NCBI RefSeq assembly: GCF_937958975.1
Contig: NZ_CALGRE010000022.1
Span: 17,684 to 81,683, forward strand
Direction of reading: 5' to 3'
Source: an uncultured Eubacterium sp.
GTDB lineage: Bacteria > Bacillota > Clostridia > Lachnospirales > Lachnospiraceae
DNA: 64,000 nt
Below are positions 42,401 to 51,001 of the stretch, piece by piece. The notes beneath the pieces were generated by a model. The model did no database searches. It was given only the letters and a program-made list of their open reading frames with translations, and was not told the origin of the DNA. Both the position numbers and the translations under genes were made by a program. The first letter of the stretch is position 1, and each line of letters opens with the position of its first letter.

Positions 42401-43840
42401 ATGTTTAAAACAATAAAAGGGCGGATGATTTATCTTCAGGCAATAATGATATTCATTACGCTTGGTGTGCTTTTTATTATCTTTGTTTCATGTGCGGAAG
42501 AATATTATTTTAGTAAAAAGATTAACATTATGAAAAGGTCTTTTAAATATTTGAACACAATCGAGTTAGGAAAATTAGATAGTGGAGATAAAAAAATAAT
42601 TTCTTTTGAAGAACAGAAATTAAAATTTATAATAGTAGATGAATCCTACCGTCCAATTTATGTTTCCGGCAAGGGGATTGGACAAAATGCAAAAAAAGAC
42701 AAAGAGAGAATACAGAGTAAAATTGAAAACCGTATTATAAAAAAGCTTCATTTATTTGATGAAAATAATTTTGTGACAAAAAATGGCCAAACCAGAATAC
42801 ATGGTCGTGGAATGGTTAAACAGAATGGACATACATATTATGTCTATATTTACGAGCTGAAAACAGGAATGAAAATACATTTTTCGTATTATAGAATTTT
42901 CTTTGCTTTTATTATAGTGTTTGCAGCATTTATAAGTATTATAATATCATCTATTATTTCAAACAAAATAAGTAAACCTATTAAGCAGATGGAGATAAAT
43001 ACCAGAATGGCTGTTAAGAATGGGTATAATATTTCTATCAACGAACAGCAGGAATTTAAGGAACTTTCCGGTTTGGCAGAGAGTATTAATACGATGATTG
43101 CGCAGATAAGAAATCAAATTGAGACTTTAGAGCAGGAGATTCAAAGAAAAAACAATGTTGAAAATATGAGACAGCAGTTCGTGAATAATGTCTCACATGA
43201 GATGAAAACACCGCTTGCGATTATCTCTACTCAAGTCGAAATGATATTACTCTTAGATGATGAAGAAAAAAGAAAAGAATATTGTAATTCGATTATAGAA
43301 GAAACAGAAAATATGTCGGAATTAATAAATGAGATGATTGTAATATACTCGATACAGAGTGACCAGGAAGCCTTGATGGTTACAAATTGCGATATCAGTG
43401 ATTTGGTGAGAACCTTATGCAAAGGGTACTTTAAATTGTTTCGTGCAAATCATATTATTTTGAAAGAAGAATATGATTTAGATACAGTAGCTCAGGTAAA
43501 TGAAAAATTTATAAAGCAGGCAGTATCTAATTATATTACAAATTCGATAAAACATAGCAAGGAAGATGGAGAGGTAATTGTCAGAGTCCTGTCAAGGAAC
43601 GAAAGTGTGAGAATTGAAGTCGAGAATCAGGGACAGCCGATTGACGAGACTTATAGAGACAAAATATGGGATATGTTTTACAGCGGAGATGGTAATGAGA
43701 CGTTAAATGGTCAAAAGAGTAGTGGATTGGGACTTTATCTTGTAAAAAGTATTGCTGAATTGCATGATGCTAAGTATGGTTTTGATAATATAGAAAACGG
43801 TGTAATTTTCTATATTGATATACCAAAAGTGCAAAATTGA
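42401..43840 (+). CDS. Sensor histidine kinase
   Basis: A 479-residue membrane kinase with two transmembrane segments (about 10-35 and 168-188) flanking an extracellular sensor domain of about 130 residues. A HAMP-like region follows. The H-box is NNVSHEMKTPLAII, the N-box NYITNSIKHSKED, and the G-box SSGLGLYLVKS. The in-frame TTG at 42389 is rejected: ATG 42401 follows GAGGTG. It pairs with the preceding OmpR-type regulator. The sensed signal is not shown. Confidence 0.92.
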   Translation: MFKTIKGRMIYLQAIMIFITLGVLFIIFVSCAEEYYFSKKINIMKRSFKYLNTIELGKLDSGDKKIISFEEQKLKFIIVDESYRPIYVSGKGIGQNAKKDKERIQSKIENRIIKKLHLFDENNFVTKNGQTRIHGRGMVKQNGHTYYVYIYELKTGMKIHFSYYRIFFAFIIVFAAFISIIISSIISNKISKPIKQMEINTRMAVKNGYNISINEQQEFKELSGLAESINTMIAQIRNQIETLEQEIQRKNNVENMRQQFVNNVSHEMKTPLAIISTQVEMILLLDDEEKRKEYCNSIIEETENMSELINEMIVIYSIQSDQEALMVTNCDISDLVRTLCKGYFKLFRANHIILKEEYDLDTVAQVNEKFIKQAVSNYITNSIKHSKEDGEVIVRVLSRNESVRIEVENQGQPIDETYRDKIWDMFYSGDGNETLNGQKSSGLGLYLVKSIAELHDAKYGFDNIENGVIFYIDIPKVQN

Positions 43841-43852
43841 GATGAAAATAAA

Positions 43853-43881
43853 TTGCATTCATAACGTAGTAAATATATAAT
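43853..43881 (+). promoter_or_regulatory. Promoter for the Gfo/Idh/MocA gene
   Basis: TTGCAT at 43853-43858 and TATAAT at 43876-43881 with a 17-base spacer, about 39 bases before the ATG at 43920. Confidence 0.75.
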
Positions 43882-43919
43882 GGTCTTATTGGTAACAGTA
43901 AAGTGAAAGGATAAGATAT

Positions 43920-44927
43920 ATGAATAATAACACGATTAAATTTGCTACTATTGGAAGTAATTTTGTGGTAGACTGGTTTTTACAAGGAGCAGCAAAGTGT
44001 CCATTATTAAAATATAAAGGAACATATTCCAGAAATATTAATAGAGCAAAAGAGTTTGGCAGTAAGTATGGAAGTACGTTATTTTTTGATGATTTAAATA
44101 GCCTGGCAAAATGTGATGAAATAGATGCAGTATATATTGCAAGTCCTAATTCAGAACATTTTGAGCAGGCTAAATTAATGATTGAAAATGGTAAACATGT
44201 TTTAATAGAGAAAACAATAGCAAGTAATGCGAGAGAAGTGCAAGAACTGATAAGACTTGCGTCGAAATATCAGGTTGTTATGATGGAGGCAATGTGTTCC
44301 GCACATGATCCGGGAATGAAAGCATTGGAAGAGGCTATAAACGAAGTGGGAATTGTAAGACGTGCAAGTTTTTCCTATTGCAAATACTCATCGAGATATG
44401 ATAAATTTAAGAGTGGAACGATTGAAAATGCATTTAATCCGGATTATTCGAATGGAGCATTAACGGACATAGGTGTATATTGTGTACATCCCCTTGTAAA
44501 ACTATTTGGTATGCCAAATGATATATTGGCACAAGCGATTATTTTGCCGGAAAGTATTGATGGTGAGGGGACGATTATAGCAAAGTATGACGGCATGCTT
44601 GCAGAATTACTGTATTCAAAGATATCAGATAATCACATTCCAAGTCAGATACAGGGAGAAAAGGGAACTATAATTATAAGTGATATTACAAATCCAAGAG
44701 AAGTTACAATTATTTATAGAGATGGAAATAGTAAAACGATGGATGTTGTGCATAGTGACAATACTTTGGAGTTTGAGGCAATTGAGTGGGCACATATGAT
44801 TGAAAATAGAGATTACGGTGATAAGCACAGTAAATATTCATTGATGTCTTTGAAGATAATGGATGAGGCGAGAAGACAACAGGGAATTGTATTTCCTGCT
44901 GATAAAAAAGAGTGGAAAGAGAATTGA
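43920..44927 (+). CDS. Gfo/Idh/MocA family oxidoreductase
   Basis: A 335-residue NAD(P)-dependent sugar or sugar-alcohol dehydrogenase. The N-terminal Rossmann motif is ATIGSNFVVDWF, with IASPNSEHFEQA and GKHVLIEKTIAS; the Lys in EKTIAS belongs to the conserved EKP-type motif. The C-terminal domain has GALTDIGVYCVHPLVKLFG. The substrate cannot be told. It is followed at a 1-base distance by a C_GCAxxG_C_C gene with its own start, so the two are probably co-transcribed. Confidence 0.88.
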   Translation: MNNNTIKFATIGSNFVVDWFLQGAAKCPLLKYKGTYSRNINRAKEFGSKYGSTLFFDDLNSLAKCDEIDAVYIASPNSEHFEQAKLMIENGKHVLIEKTIASNAREVQELIRLASKYQVVMMEAMCSAHDPGMKALEEAINEVGIVRRASFSYCKYSSRYDKFKSGTIENAFNPDYSNGALTDIGVYCVHPLVKLFGMPNDILAQAIILPESIDGEGTIIAKYDGMLAELLYSKISDNHIPSQIQGEKGTIIISDITNPREVTIIYRDGNSKTMDVVHSDNTLEFEAIEWAHMIENRDYGDKHSKYSLMSLKIMDEARRQQGIVFPADKKEWKEN

Positions 44928-44928
44928 A

Positions 44929-45378
44929 ATGAAAAGTAAAGGTGATTTGGCAAAAGAATATTTTTTGCAAGGATATAATTGTTCCCAGGCTGTTGTATTA
45001 GCCTTTTCGGATGAACTAAATATGAAAGAAGAGGATATTATAAAAATATCCTCTTCTTTCGGTGGTGGAATGGGAAGATTGCGAGAAGTCTGTGGAACTG
45101 TGAGTGGTATGTTTATTGTTGCAGGAGCACTATACGGTTATAATAATCCAAAAGATTTTGATTCAAAGAAGGAACATTATGAGCGAATACAAGATTTGGC
45201 GGAGCAGTTTAAAAAAGAAAATGGTTCCATTGTATGCAGAGAACTTTTAGGTTTGGATAGGCAAAAGGATGAGCCAACTCCGGAAAGACGAACGAATGAA
45301 TATTATAAGAAACGCCCATGCCCGGAAATAGTAAAATGTGCCGCAGATATACTGGAAAGATACGTGAAAGAACATTAG
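44929..45378 (+). CDS. C_GCAxxG_C_C family protein
   Basis: A 149-residue protein of the C_GCAxxG_C_C family. The signature begins with GYNCSQAV, continues with SFGGGMGRLREVCGTVSG and has two later Cys residues in NGSIVCRELLG and RPCPEIVKC. Known members are redox- or metal-associated but have no agreed function. ATG 44929 is used; an upstream in-frame start at 44863 overlaps the oxidoreductase by far too much. The next gene's AGGAGG lies within 3 bases of its stop, so translation is coupled. Confidence 0.85.
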   Translation: MKSKGDLAKEYFLQGYNCSQAVVLAFSDELNMKEEDIIKISSSFGGGMGRLREVCGTVSGMFIVAGALYGYNNPKDFDSKKEHYERIQDLAEQFKKENGSIVCRELLGLDRQKDEPTPERRTNEYYKKRPCPEIVKCAADILERYVKEH

Positions 45379-45389
45379 GAGGAATAGAA

Positions 45390-46178
45390 ATGATAACAGC
45401 AAAAGATGCAACAATAAAATACTCAGAGGGAGGAATCGCAAAAACCAATATGTCAATTTCCAAAATGTTTGTTTTGGCATTTATGGCAGGAATTTTTATT
45501 TCGTTTGCCGGTTCGGCAGCAACGATTGCAGCGTCTACTGTAGAGAATGCTTCTTTAGCAAAATTATTGAATGCACTAATTTTCCCGGCAGGTTTGGCTA
45601 TGGTAGTATTGAATGGCTCTGAACTTTTTACGGGAAATAATTTAATGGTTATCTCGGTATTAGATAAGAGAATCAGTTTTTTATCAATGTTGAAAAATTG
45701 GATTGTTGTTTATATAGGAAACTTGGTTGGTTCTATGTTTATATCATGGATGTTTATATTGGGGCATGAATATTCATTATTTGGCAATGCCGTGGCAGAA
45801 AGTGTTATTAATACAGCTGTAGTAAAAACAAATCTTAGTTTTGAGGATGCTTTTGTGAAAGCAATTTTATGTAATATATTAGTATGTGCTGCAGTCATGA
45901 TGGCAATGATGGCAGACAATGCAGCAGAAAAAATTGCGGCATTATATTTTCCAATTATGGTATTTGTAGTATGTAGCTTTGAGCATAGCGTGGCAAACAT
46001 GGGGTATATCAGTGGCGGTCTCTTTGCAAAAATGAAATATGGAAATTTTGGGATGGATGTATCGGGACTTACATGGTACAGTTTTTTCATAAAAAATCTC
46101 TTTCCTGTAACGCTTGGTAATATAGTAGGCGGTTGTCTTACCGGCATGATGTATTGGTATACAGGAAAAGAGAAATAG
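45390..46178 (+). CDS. Formate/nitrite transporter family protein
   Basis: A 262-residue FNT-type channel with about six transmembrane segments. Family signatures visible: FAGSAATIAAS, the GSELFTGNNLMV motif, and VCSFEHSVANMGYISGG with the central pore His. Substrates in the family include formate, nitrite and hydrosulfide; which of these applies is not shown. ATG 45390 follows AGGAGG by 6 bases. Its stop is immediately beside the stop of the convergent gene. Confidence 0.9.
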   Translation: MITAKDATIKYSEGGIAKTNMSISKMFVLAFMAGIFISFAGSAATIAASTVENASLAKLLNALIFPAGLAMVVLNGSELFTGNNLMVISVLDKRISFLSMLKNWIVVYIGNLVGSMFISWMFILGHEYSLFGNAVAESVINTAVVKTNLSFEDAFVKAILCNILVCAAVMMAMMADNAAEKIAALYFPIMVFVVCSFEHSVANMGYISGGLFAKMKYGNFGMDVSGLTWYSFFIKNLFPVTLGNIVGGCLTGMMYWYTGKEK

Positions 46179-46700
46179 TTATTGATAGTCTTTAAAAAGA
46201 AAGATATCAGGTGGAAATATTGTAAATAAAACGAATAGTATAAATATTAGTTCCCATAATATTATTGCAGCCTTTGAAGATAGAAAGTTCATATTGTAGT
46301 TTTGTAACAGGTAACCAAAAACAGAAAAGCAAACAATAATACTAATAATAAATATAATGATATCTACGGCTAATATATCAGTCTTAGCAATAGATGTGTA
46401 TAAGTAAAATAATATTGGAATTGTCAATAGACCTGAAATAAGACCTATGAGTGCGGAAAAAAAGTAATTTTTGTATTTTTTACCATATTTAAAATAATGA
46501 AAGAAAATCCAGATACTAACCGGATAGTATAATAATTTTAAATGTTCCCACACGCTTTCATTGATAGGGGAAAAGATACCTACAATTGGATTTTTTCCAA
46601 AAAAGTCGTATGCGAAGTGTAGAAGAGTGCCGCATATTATCGTAAAAATAATTCCAAAAATTATAAATTTATTTATGTTTTGTGATATTCCTTTTTTCAT
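46179..46700 (-). CDS. DUF6512-like integral membrane protein
   Basis: A 173-residue hydrophobic protein with about five predicted membrane segments. The N-terminal pattern GTLLHFAYDFFGKNPIVGIF and PINESVWEHLKLLYYP is characteristic of an uncharacterised family known as DUF6512 in Firmicutes. ATG 46700 is preceded on the minus strand by an AGGAG-like site. It converges on the formate/nitrite transporter gene with no gap. No function can be assigned. Confidence 0.75.
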   Translation of the reverse strand: MKKGISQNINKFIIFGIIFTIICGTLLHFAYDFFGKNPIVGIFSPINESVWEHLKLLYYPVSIWIFFHYFKYGKKYKNYFFSALIGLISGLLTIPILFYLYTSIAKTDILAVDIIIFIISIIVCFSVFGYLLQNYNMNFLSSKAAIILWELIFILFVLFTIFPPDIFLFKDYQ

Positions 46701-46796
46701 ATAACGCTCCTGTTTCTATTGGACTATTGTATTAAAGCTGAGACAAATAACTAAATGAACACTAACATTTTATGTTGTTTTTATAAAAATATTCCA

Positions 46797-46828
46797 TTGA
46801 CTTTTTGTTTTATTTGTTTTAGTATACT
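46797..46828 (+). promoter_or_regulatory. Possible tmRNA promoter
   Basis: TATACT at 46823-46828 is a good -10, with TTGACT at 46797-46802 as -35; the 20-base spacer is longer than ideal. It lies about 40 bases before the tmRNA 5' end. Confidence 0.5.
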
Positions 46829-46869
46829 CATACAATTCAAATAACTATTAGAATTATAAAATTTAATTA

Positions 46870-47207
46870 GGGCTAGTACTGGTTTCGACAGGGATTTGGA
46901 AGTTGGTGAAGCTATCCGCAGGTGATGCGTTAACTCACAAAATTAAATTTAAACGCTGAAGATAATTTAGCATACGCTGCCTAGTTGCAGCTGTCACTTC
47001 TAAGAGGCCTACGGCTTAGAAGCTGGCATCGACTTAGTAGGGAACCCTGGTTACAAAGCTTTGAGTAATTGGGAGTAATATGAAGCTACTGAAGATGGAA
47101 GGGTGTTAGTTCTCGTCCGTTGGAGGGAATGTCAAATAACTGACTATGATAGTAGAAGAACAATGGAAGGGTTTTTGGACATGGGTTCGACTCCCATCTA
47201 GTCCACT
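46870..47207 (+). ncRNA. ssrA: Transfer-messenger RNA
   Basis: The 5' end GGGCTAGTACTGGTTTCGAC and the 3' end CGACTCCCATCTAGTCCA form the tRNA-like domain: GGGCTAG pairs with CTAGTCC, and GGTTCGACTCC supplies the T-arm. The internal reading frame begins at the probable resume codon GCT at 46955 and gives the degradation tag AEDNLAYAA, ended by TAG at 46982-46984. The alanine-rich C-terminus YAA is what ClpXP-type proteases recognise. The single-piece form is complete. The terminal CCA appears not to be encoded (CCACTAG follows). No smpB gene is adjacent. Confidence 0.96.
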
Positions 47208-47210
47208 AGT

Positions 47211-47302
47211 TGTGGTAAGGAGGGCCCCACGAAGTGGGAGGATGCCTTATCACGAAGCAGATGCTTACGAACGGAGTTTGTTTTTTTAATGCATCTGCTC
47301 CA
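47211..47302 (+). other. Structured RNA segment downstream of tmRNA, unassigned
   Basis: Two strong helices occur in 92 bases. The first is GTGGTAAGG (47212-47220) with CCTTATCAC (47245-47253), one G-T pair, enclosing an inner CCCAC-gaa-GTGGG. The second is AGCAGATGC (47256-47264) with GCATCTGCT (47291-47299), enclosing ACGAAC-gga-GTTTGT and a T-run of seven. It lies between the tmRNA and a proper terminator, so it could be a precursor trailer, a separate small RNA or a two-stage terminator. I do not recognise it as a known RNA family. Confidence 0.55.
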
Positions 47303-47307
47303 CTCTT

Positions 47308-47336
47308 GAACTCCTTTATTTAAAGGGGTTCTTTTT
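47308..47336 (+). terminator. Terminator of the tmRNA transcript
   Basis: GAACTCCTTT / AAAGGGGTTC stem with an ATTT loop and a T-run. Confidence 0.88.
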
Positions 47337-47440
47337 ATTTGTGTGAAAATAGTTTGTTGGCTTACTCGTTAATATATTGAAAAAATCAGCATTGTTAAAT
47401 ATAATAATACGGTAATAATGAATGATTGGAGAATAAATAA

Positions 47441-48070
47441 ATGCAGGATACAGCAATAGAGATGGCAAAAAGACTTCTGGTAGACAGTATTTGGAAAAGT
47501 GCGAATCTTGAAGGCTTAGGAACAACATTTCCAAAAACCGAAGCAATTTTGGCAAATGCGCCAACAACTACAAAGACGGAAGAAGTGCTTTTTATCGTGA
47601 ATATGAAAAGGGCATGGCAGTTTTTGCTGGATAATCTTAACTATGATAACTGCATTATGCTTCTGAGGGAATATAATAAAATTGTGGGAGAACTGTTATT
47701 TAATTATGCCGGTGAAATTAGAACAATTCCGGTACAAATAGGTGGAACTTCATGGGAGTCGGAAATCCCACATGCTGGAGTGATTATTTCTGCAATTGAG
47801 GAAATAGAAAAAATAGAGGATATAGAATTAAGAGCATTAAAATATTTTTGTTATGTTGCTAGAACACAGATGTTTATAGATGGAAATAAACGAGTGGCTC
47901 AGCTCATAGCAAATAAAATATTGATTGAGAATAACATAGGAATTTTTCAAATACCTATTGAAAAACTTGAGAAATTTAAAATGTTATTAATTGAATTTTA
48001 TGAGACGGGTAATGATAATAATATCATTGAGTTTATGAAAGCGTTTTGTTTGAAAAGAGTGATAAAATAG
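47441..48070 (+). CDS. Fic domain protein with altered catalytic motif
   Basis: A 209-residue Fic-fold protein. The core motif reads QMFIDGNKR (143-151) in place of HPFxxGNGR, so the catalytic His is replaced by Gln143, while the anion-binding DGN and Arg are kept. Near the N-terminus, SANLEG (20-25) fits the inhibitory motif (S/T)xxxE(G/N), placing it with class II Fic proteins that carry their own inhibitory helix. Without the His, AMP transfer is doubtful; a different transfer or a pseudoenzyme role is possible. ATG 47441 follows a GGAG. No antitoxin gene is beside it. Confidence 0.75.
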   Translation: MQDTAIEMAKRLLVDSIWKSANLEGLGTTFPKTEAILANAPTTTKTEEVLFIVNMKRAWQFLLDNLNYDNCIMLLREYNKIVGELLFNYAGEIRTIPVQIGGTSWESEIPHAGVIISAIEEIEKIEDIELRALKYFCYVARTQMFIDGNKRVAQLIANKILIENNIGIFQIPIEKLEKFKMLLIEFYETGNDNNIIEFMKAFCLKRVIK

Positions 48071-48174
48071 ATTGGGAGAAACATACTTTTTACACATATT
48101 TGTTGTTTAATATAAGTATAAAATTGTAATATTAAGTGATTACTGATAAAATATAAAATATGCGGAGGTACCTT

Positions 48175-48855
48175 ATGGAACAATTAAAAATACTTGTAGT
48201 TGACGATGAAGATAGAATGAGAAAACTCGTAAATGATTTTTTGACAAGAAAACAGTATAAAGTGGTTGAAGCAGCAGACGGTGAAGAGGCAATTGATTTA
48301 TTTTTTCAAAATAATGATTTTGATTTGGTTATTTTAGATGTAATGATGCCTAAAATGGATGGATGGGAAGTCTGCAGAGAGATAAGAAAGTTATCTAAAG
48401 TACCAATAATTATGCTGACGGCAAAAGGCGAAGAGAGTGATGAGCTGCTGGGGTTTGAACTCGGTGTTGATGAATATATTACAAAACCATTCAGTCCGAG
48501 AATTTTGGTGGCAAGAGTTGATGCTATTCTCAGGAGAACGAATAATATTGACCAGAATGAAATTGAGCAGGCAGGAAACATAGAGATTAATAAAGCGGCT
48601 CATATTGTTAAAGTTCATGGAGAGATAGTCGATTTAAGTTTTAAAGAATTTGAATTGCTAACTTATTTCGTACAGAATAAGGGAATTGCATTGTCCAGAG
48701 AAAACATTTTAAATAATGTATGGAATTATGATTATTTTGGTGATGCGAGAACGATTGATACTCATGTAAAAAAATTGAGAAGTAAATTAGGTACTTGCGG
48801 AAAGTATATTTTAACCATTTGGGGTATGGGATATAAATTTGAGGTAAACGAATGA
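48175..48855 (+). CDS. Response regulator, OmpR/PhoB family
   Basis: A 226-residue regulator. The receiver has VVDDEDR, the phosphorylated Asp in VILDVMMPKMDGWE and the Lys in ITKPFSP. The winged helix includes LSFKEFELLTYF and ARTIDTHVKKLRSKLG. ATG 48175 is chosen because GGAGG at 48164-48168 sits upstream of it, while the in-frame ATG at 48160 precedes that site. It overlaps its kinase gene by 4 bases, and the next genes (hisH, hisF) follow in the same direction. This is the second OmpR-type pair in the window. Confidence 0.93.
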   Translation: MEQLKILVVDDEDRMRKLVNDFLTRKQYKVVEAADGEEAIDLFFQNNDFDLVILDVMMPKMDGWEVCREIRKLSKVPIIMLTAKGEESDELLGFELGVDEYITKPFSPRILVARVDAILRRTNNIDQNEIEQAGNIEINKAAHIVKVHGEIVDLSFKEFELLTYFVQNKGIALSRENILNNVWNYDYFGDARTIDTHVKKLRSKLGTCGKYILTIWGMGYKFEVNE

Positions 48856-50378
48856 AAAGAAGACGTTCCATCAGATATAAAATGACTGCCCTTGTTATTG
48901 TGATTATGGTTGTTTCCATGGGAGCTGTGGGTTTGTTTAGCAGTATGTTTATGGAACGATACTATACAAACAAAAAGCAATCGACAATAAAAAAAGTATA
49001 TGCAACATTAAAAAATGTGGTATCTAAAGATGAGAAAATAGAACAGGCAGAAAATATAAGAAAATTAAACAGTATTTGTGAGACTTCAGGTGCTACATTG
49101 ATTATGGTGGATATTACAGGATATTCTGTGTATGCATACGGAGCGGATAAAAACTTAGCGGACAGATGGGCAGATTTAGTCTTTGGACAAAATATTAATG
49201 AAAATAAAGAAAATAAAATTATCGAATCGGGAGAAGACTATACGATTCAGTATATGGTAGATAAAAGGTCGACAAATAAATATTATGAATTGTATTCCAT
49301 TCTTGACAATGGTAATTTTATTATTATCAGGATGTCAGTCGAGAGCTTTAAAGAAAGTATCGGCATCACAAATAAATTTTATCTGCGCCTGGGAATATGT
49401 GCTATTATTATAACAACTATCGTAATATTGTTTATGATGACAAGATATACGAAACCATTATTGCAGTTGGCAGATATTTCAAAACGAATGTCAGAGTTGG
49501 ATTTTAATGTGAAATATGAGGGGCATCATAACGACGAATTGGGAATACTCGGTGAGAGTATGAATGAAATGTCAGAAAAACTGGAGGAGACGATAACTGA
49601 ACTGAAAGCAGCAAATATTGAACTTCAAAAGGATATTGCAGAAAAAGAAGAAGTGGATGAGATGAGAAAAGAATTTATTTCAAATGTTTCTCATGAATTA
49701 AAAACACCGATTGCGTTAATTCAAGGTTATGCGGAGGGGCTTCAGGAGGGAGTCGGTGAAAGTCCTGAGGATATGCAATACTATTGTGATGTCATTGTCG
49801 ATGAAGCGGCAAAAATGAATAAGATGGTAAAAAATCTGCTTACTTTAAATCAACTAGAGTTCGGAGGAAACCATGTCCATTTAGAGAGATTTGATATTGT
49901 TTCGGTAATCGAGGGTGTGATACATTCAATGAAGCTCCGTATAGAACAAAAAGGAGTTTTGATACAGTTTGTGCCTAGAAAACCTATAAGTGTCTGGGCA
50001 GATGAGTTCCAGATTGAAGAAGTAATTACAAACTATTTGAATAATGCCTTGAATCATGTGGATGAAAACAAAATAATTAAAGTGGAAATAATTGAAAAAG
50101 ATGGTATAGTAAGAGTGTCAGTTTTTAATTCCGGGAAACAGATACCGGAAAGTGAATTAGAAAATATATGGATTAAGTTTTATAAAGTGGATAAGGCAAG
50201 AACCAGAGCTTATGGCGGAAACGGAATAGGATTGTCTATTGTAAAAGCAATTATGGACAGACATGGGAGAGAATATGGTGTGCGAAATTGCGATGAAGGT
50301 GTTGAATTTTGGTTTGAACTTGATGGTAAAACGCTAGAAGAAGGGAAAAAAGGACAGATTAATGATAGCGATAATTGA
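48852..50378 (+). CDS. Sensor histidine kinase
   Basis: A 508-residue membrane kinase with transmembrane segments at about 12-33 and 173-197, an extracellular domain of about 140 residues, a HAMP domain after the second segment, a coiled-coil linker (LEETITELKAANIELQKDIA), and the H-box SNVSHELKTPIALIQGYAEG. The N-box is NYLNNALNHVDENK and the G-box GGNGIGLSIVKAI. Arrangement resembles VanS/cell-wall stress kinases but no signal is shown. ATGA overlap with the regulator gene; hisH starts 17 bases before its stop. Confidence 0.92.
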   Translation: MKRRRSIRYKMTALVIVIMVVSMGAVGLFSSMFMERYYTNKKQSTIKKVYATLKNVVSKDEKIEQAENIRKLNSICETSGATLIMVDITGYSVYAYGADKNLADRWADLVFGQNINENKENKIIESGEDYTIQYMVDKRSTNKYYELYSILDNGNFIIIRMSVESFKESIGITNKFYLRLGICAIIITTIVILFMMTRYTKPLLQLADISKRMSELDFNVKYEGHHNDELGILGESMNEMSEKLEETITELKAANIELQKDIAEKEEVDEMRKEFISNVSHELKTPIALIQGYAEGLQEGVGESPEDMQYYCDVIVDEAAKMNKMVKNLLTLNQLEFGGNHVHLERFDIVSVIEGVIHSMKLRIEQKGVLIQFVPRKPISVWADEFQIEEVITNYLNNALNHVDENKIIKVEIIEKDGIVRVSVFNSGKQIPESELENIWIKFYKVDKARTRAYGGNGIGLSIVKAIMDRHGREYGVRNCDEGVEFWFELDGKTLEEGKKGQINDSDN

Positions 50379-50970
50379 TTATGATGCGGGAAATATTAAG
50401 AGCGTGGAAAAAGCTTTCCAATATCTGGGGGAAAAAACAATAGTCTCAAGAGATAAGGATGAGATTCTTGCGGCGGATAAAGTGGTGCTGCCCGGAGTTG
50501 GAGCTTTTGGTGATGCCATGAAAAAATTAAGAGATTACAATTTAGTGAACACTATATATGATGTTGTAGATAAAAAGACACCATTTCTTGGCATTTGTCT
50601 GGGACTTCAGCTGCTATTTGAAAGCAGTGATGAGACACCGGACGTGAGTGGTTTAGGGATTCTTTCAGGGGAGATTCTTAGGATACCGGATAAGCCGGGA
50701 TTTAAAATTCCTCATATTGGATGGAACTCTCTGGAGTTAAGCAATTATGGAAAATTATTTCAGAATATTGATGAACAGTCTTATGTTTATTTTGTACATT
50801 CATATTATTTAAAAGCAAAAGAAGAGTCTATTGTTAAAGCCAGTACGGAATATGTTACACACATACATGCTTCTGTAGAAAAAGATAATGTTTTTGCCTG
50901 TCAGTTTCACCCCGAAAAGAGTGGTGATGTGGGATTAAAGATATTATCTAATTTTGCAAATTTAGATTGA
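50362..50970 (+). CDS. hisH: Imidazole glycerol phosphate synthase, glutaminase subunit
   Basis: A 202-residue class I glutaminase that feeds ammonia to HisF. It has IDYDAGNIKSVEKAF, the oxyanion-hole LPGVGAFGDA, the nucleophilic Cys in FLGICLGLQLLFESS, and the His/Glu pair in CQFHPEKSG. It starts 17 bases before the stop of the upstream kinase gene. This is close, coupled spacing with an unrelated gene. hisF follows 31 bases later. The rest of the his operon is not in the window. Confidence 0.95.
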   Translation: MIAIIDYDAGNIKSVEKAFQYLGEKTIVSRDKDEILAADKVVLPGVGAFGDAMKKLRDYNLVNTIYDVVDKKTPFLGICLGLQLLFESSDETPDVSGLGILSGEILRIPDKPGFKIPHIGWNSLELSNYGKLFQNIDEQSYVYFVHSYYLKAKEESIVKASTEYVTHIHASVEKDNVFACQFHPEKSGDVGLKILSNFANLD

Positions 50971-51001
50971 TGTAGAAAAATATATAAGACGGGAGATTAT
51001 A

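Noticed and set aside
46797..47440. Integrated element at the tmRNA 3' end
   Set aside because: No integrase gene and no repeat of the tmRNA 3' end was noticed downstream. The neighbouring Fic gene alone is not enough evidence.
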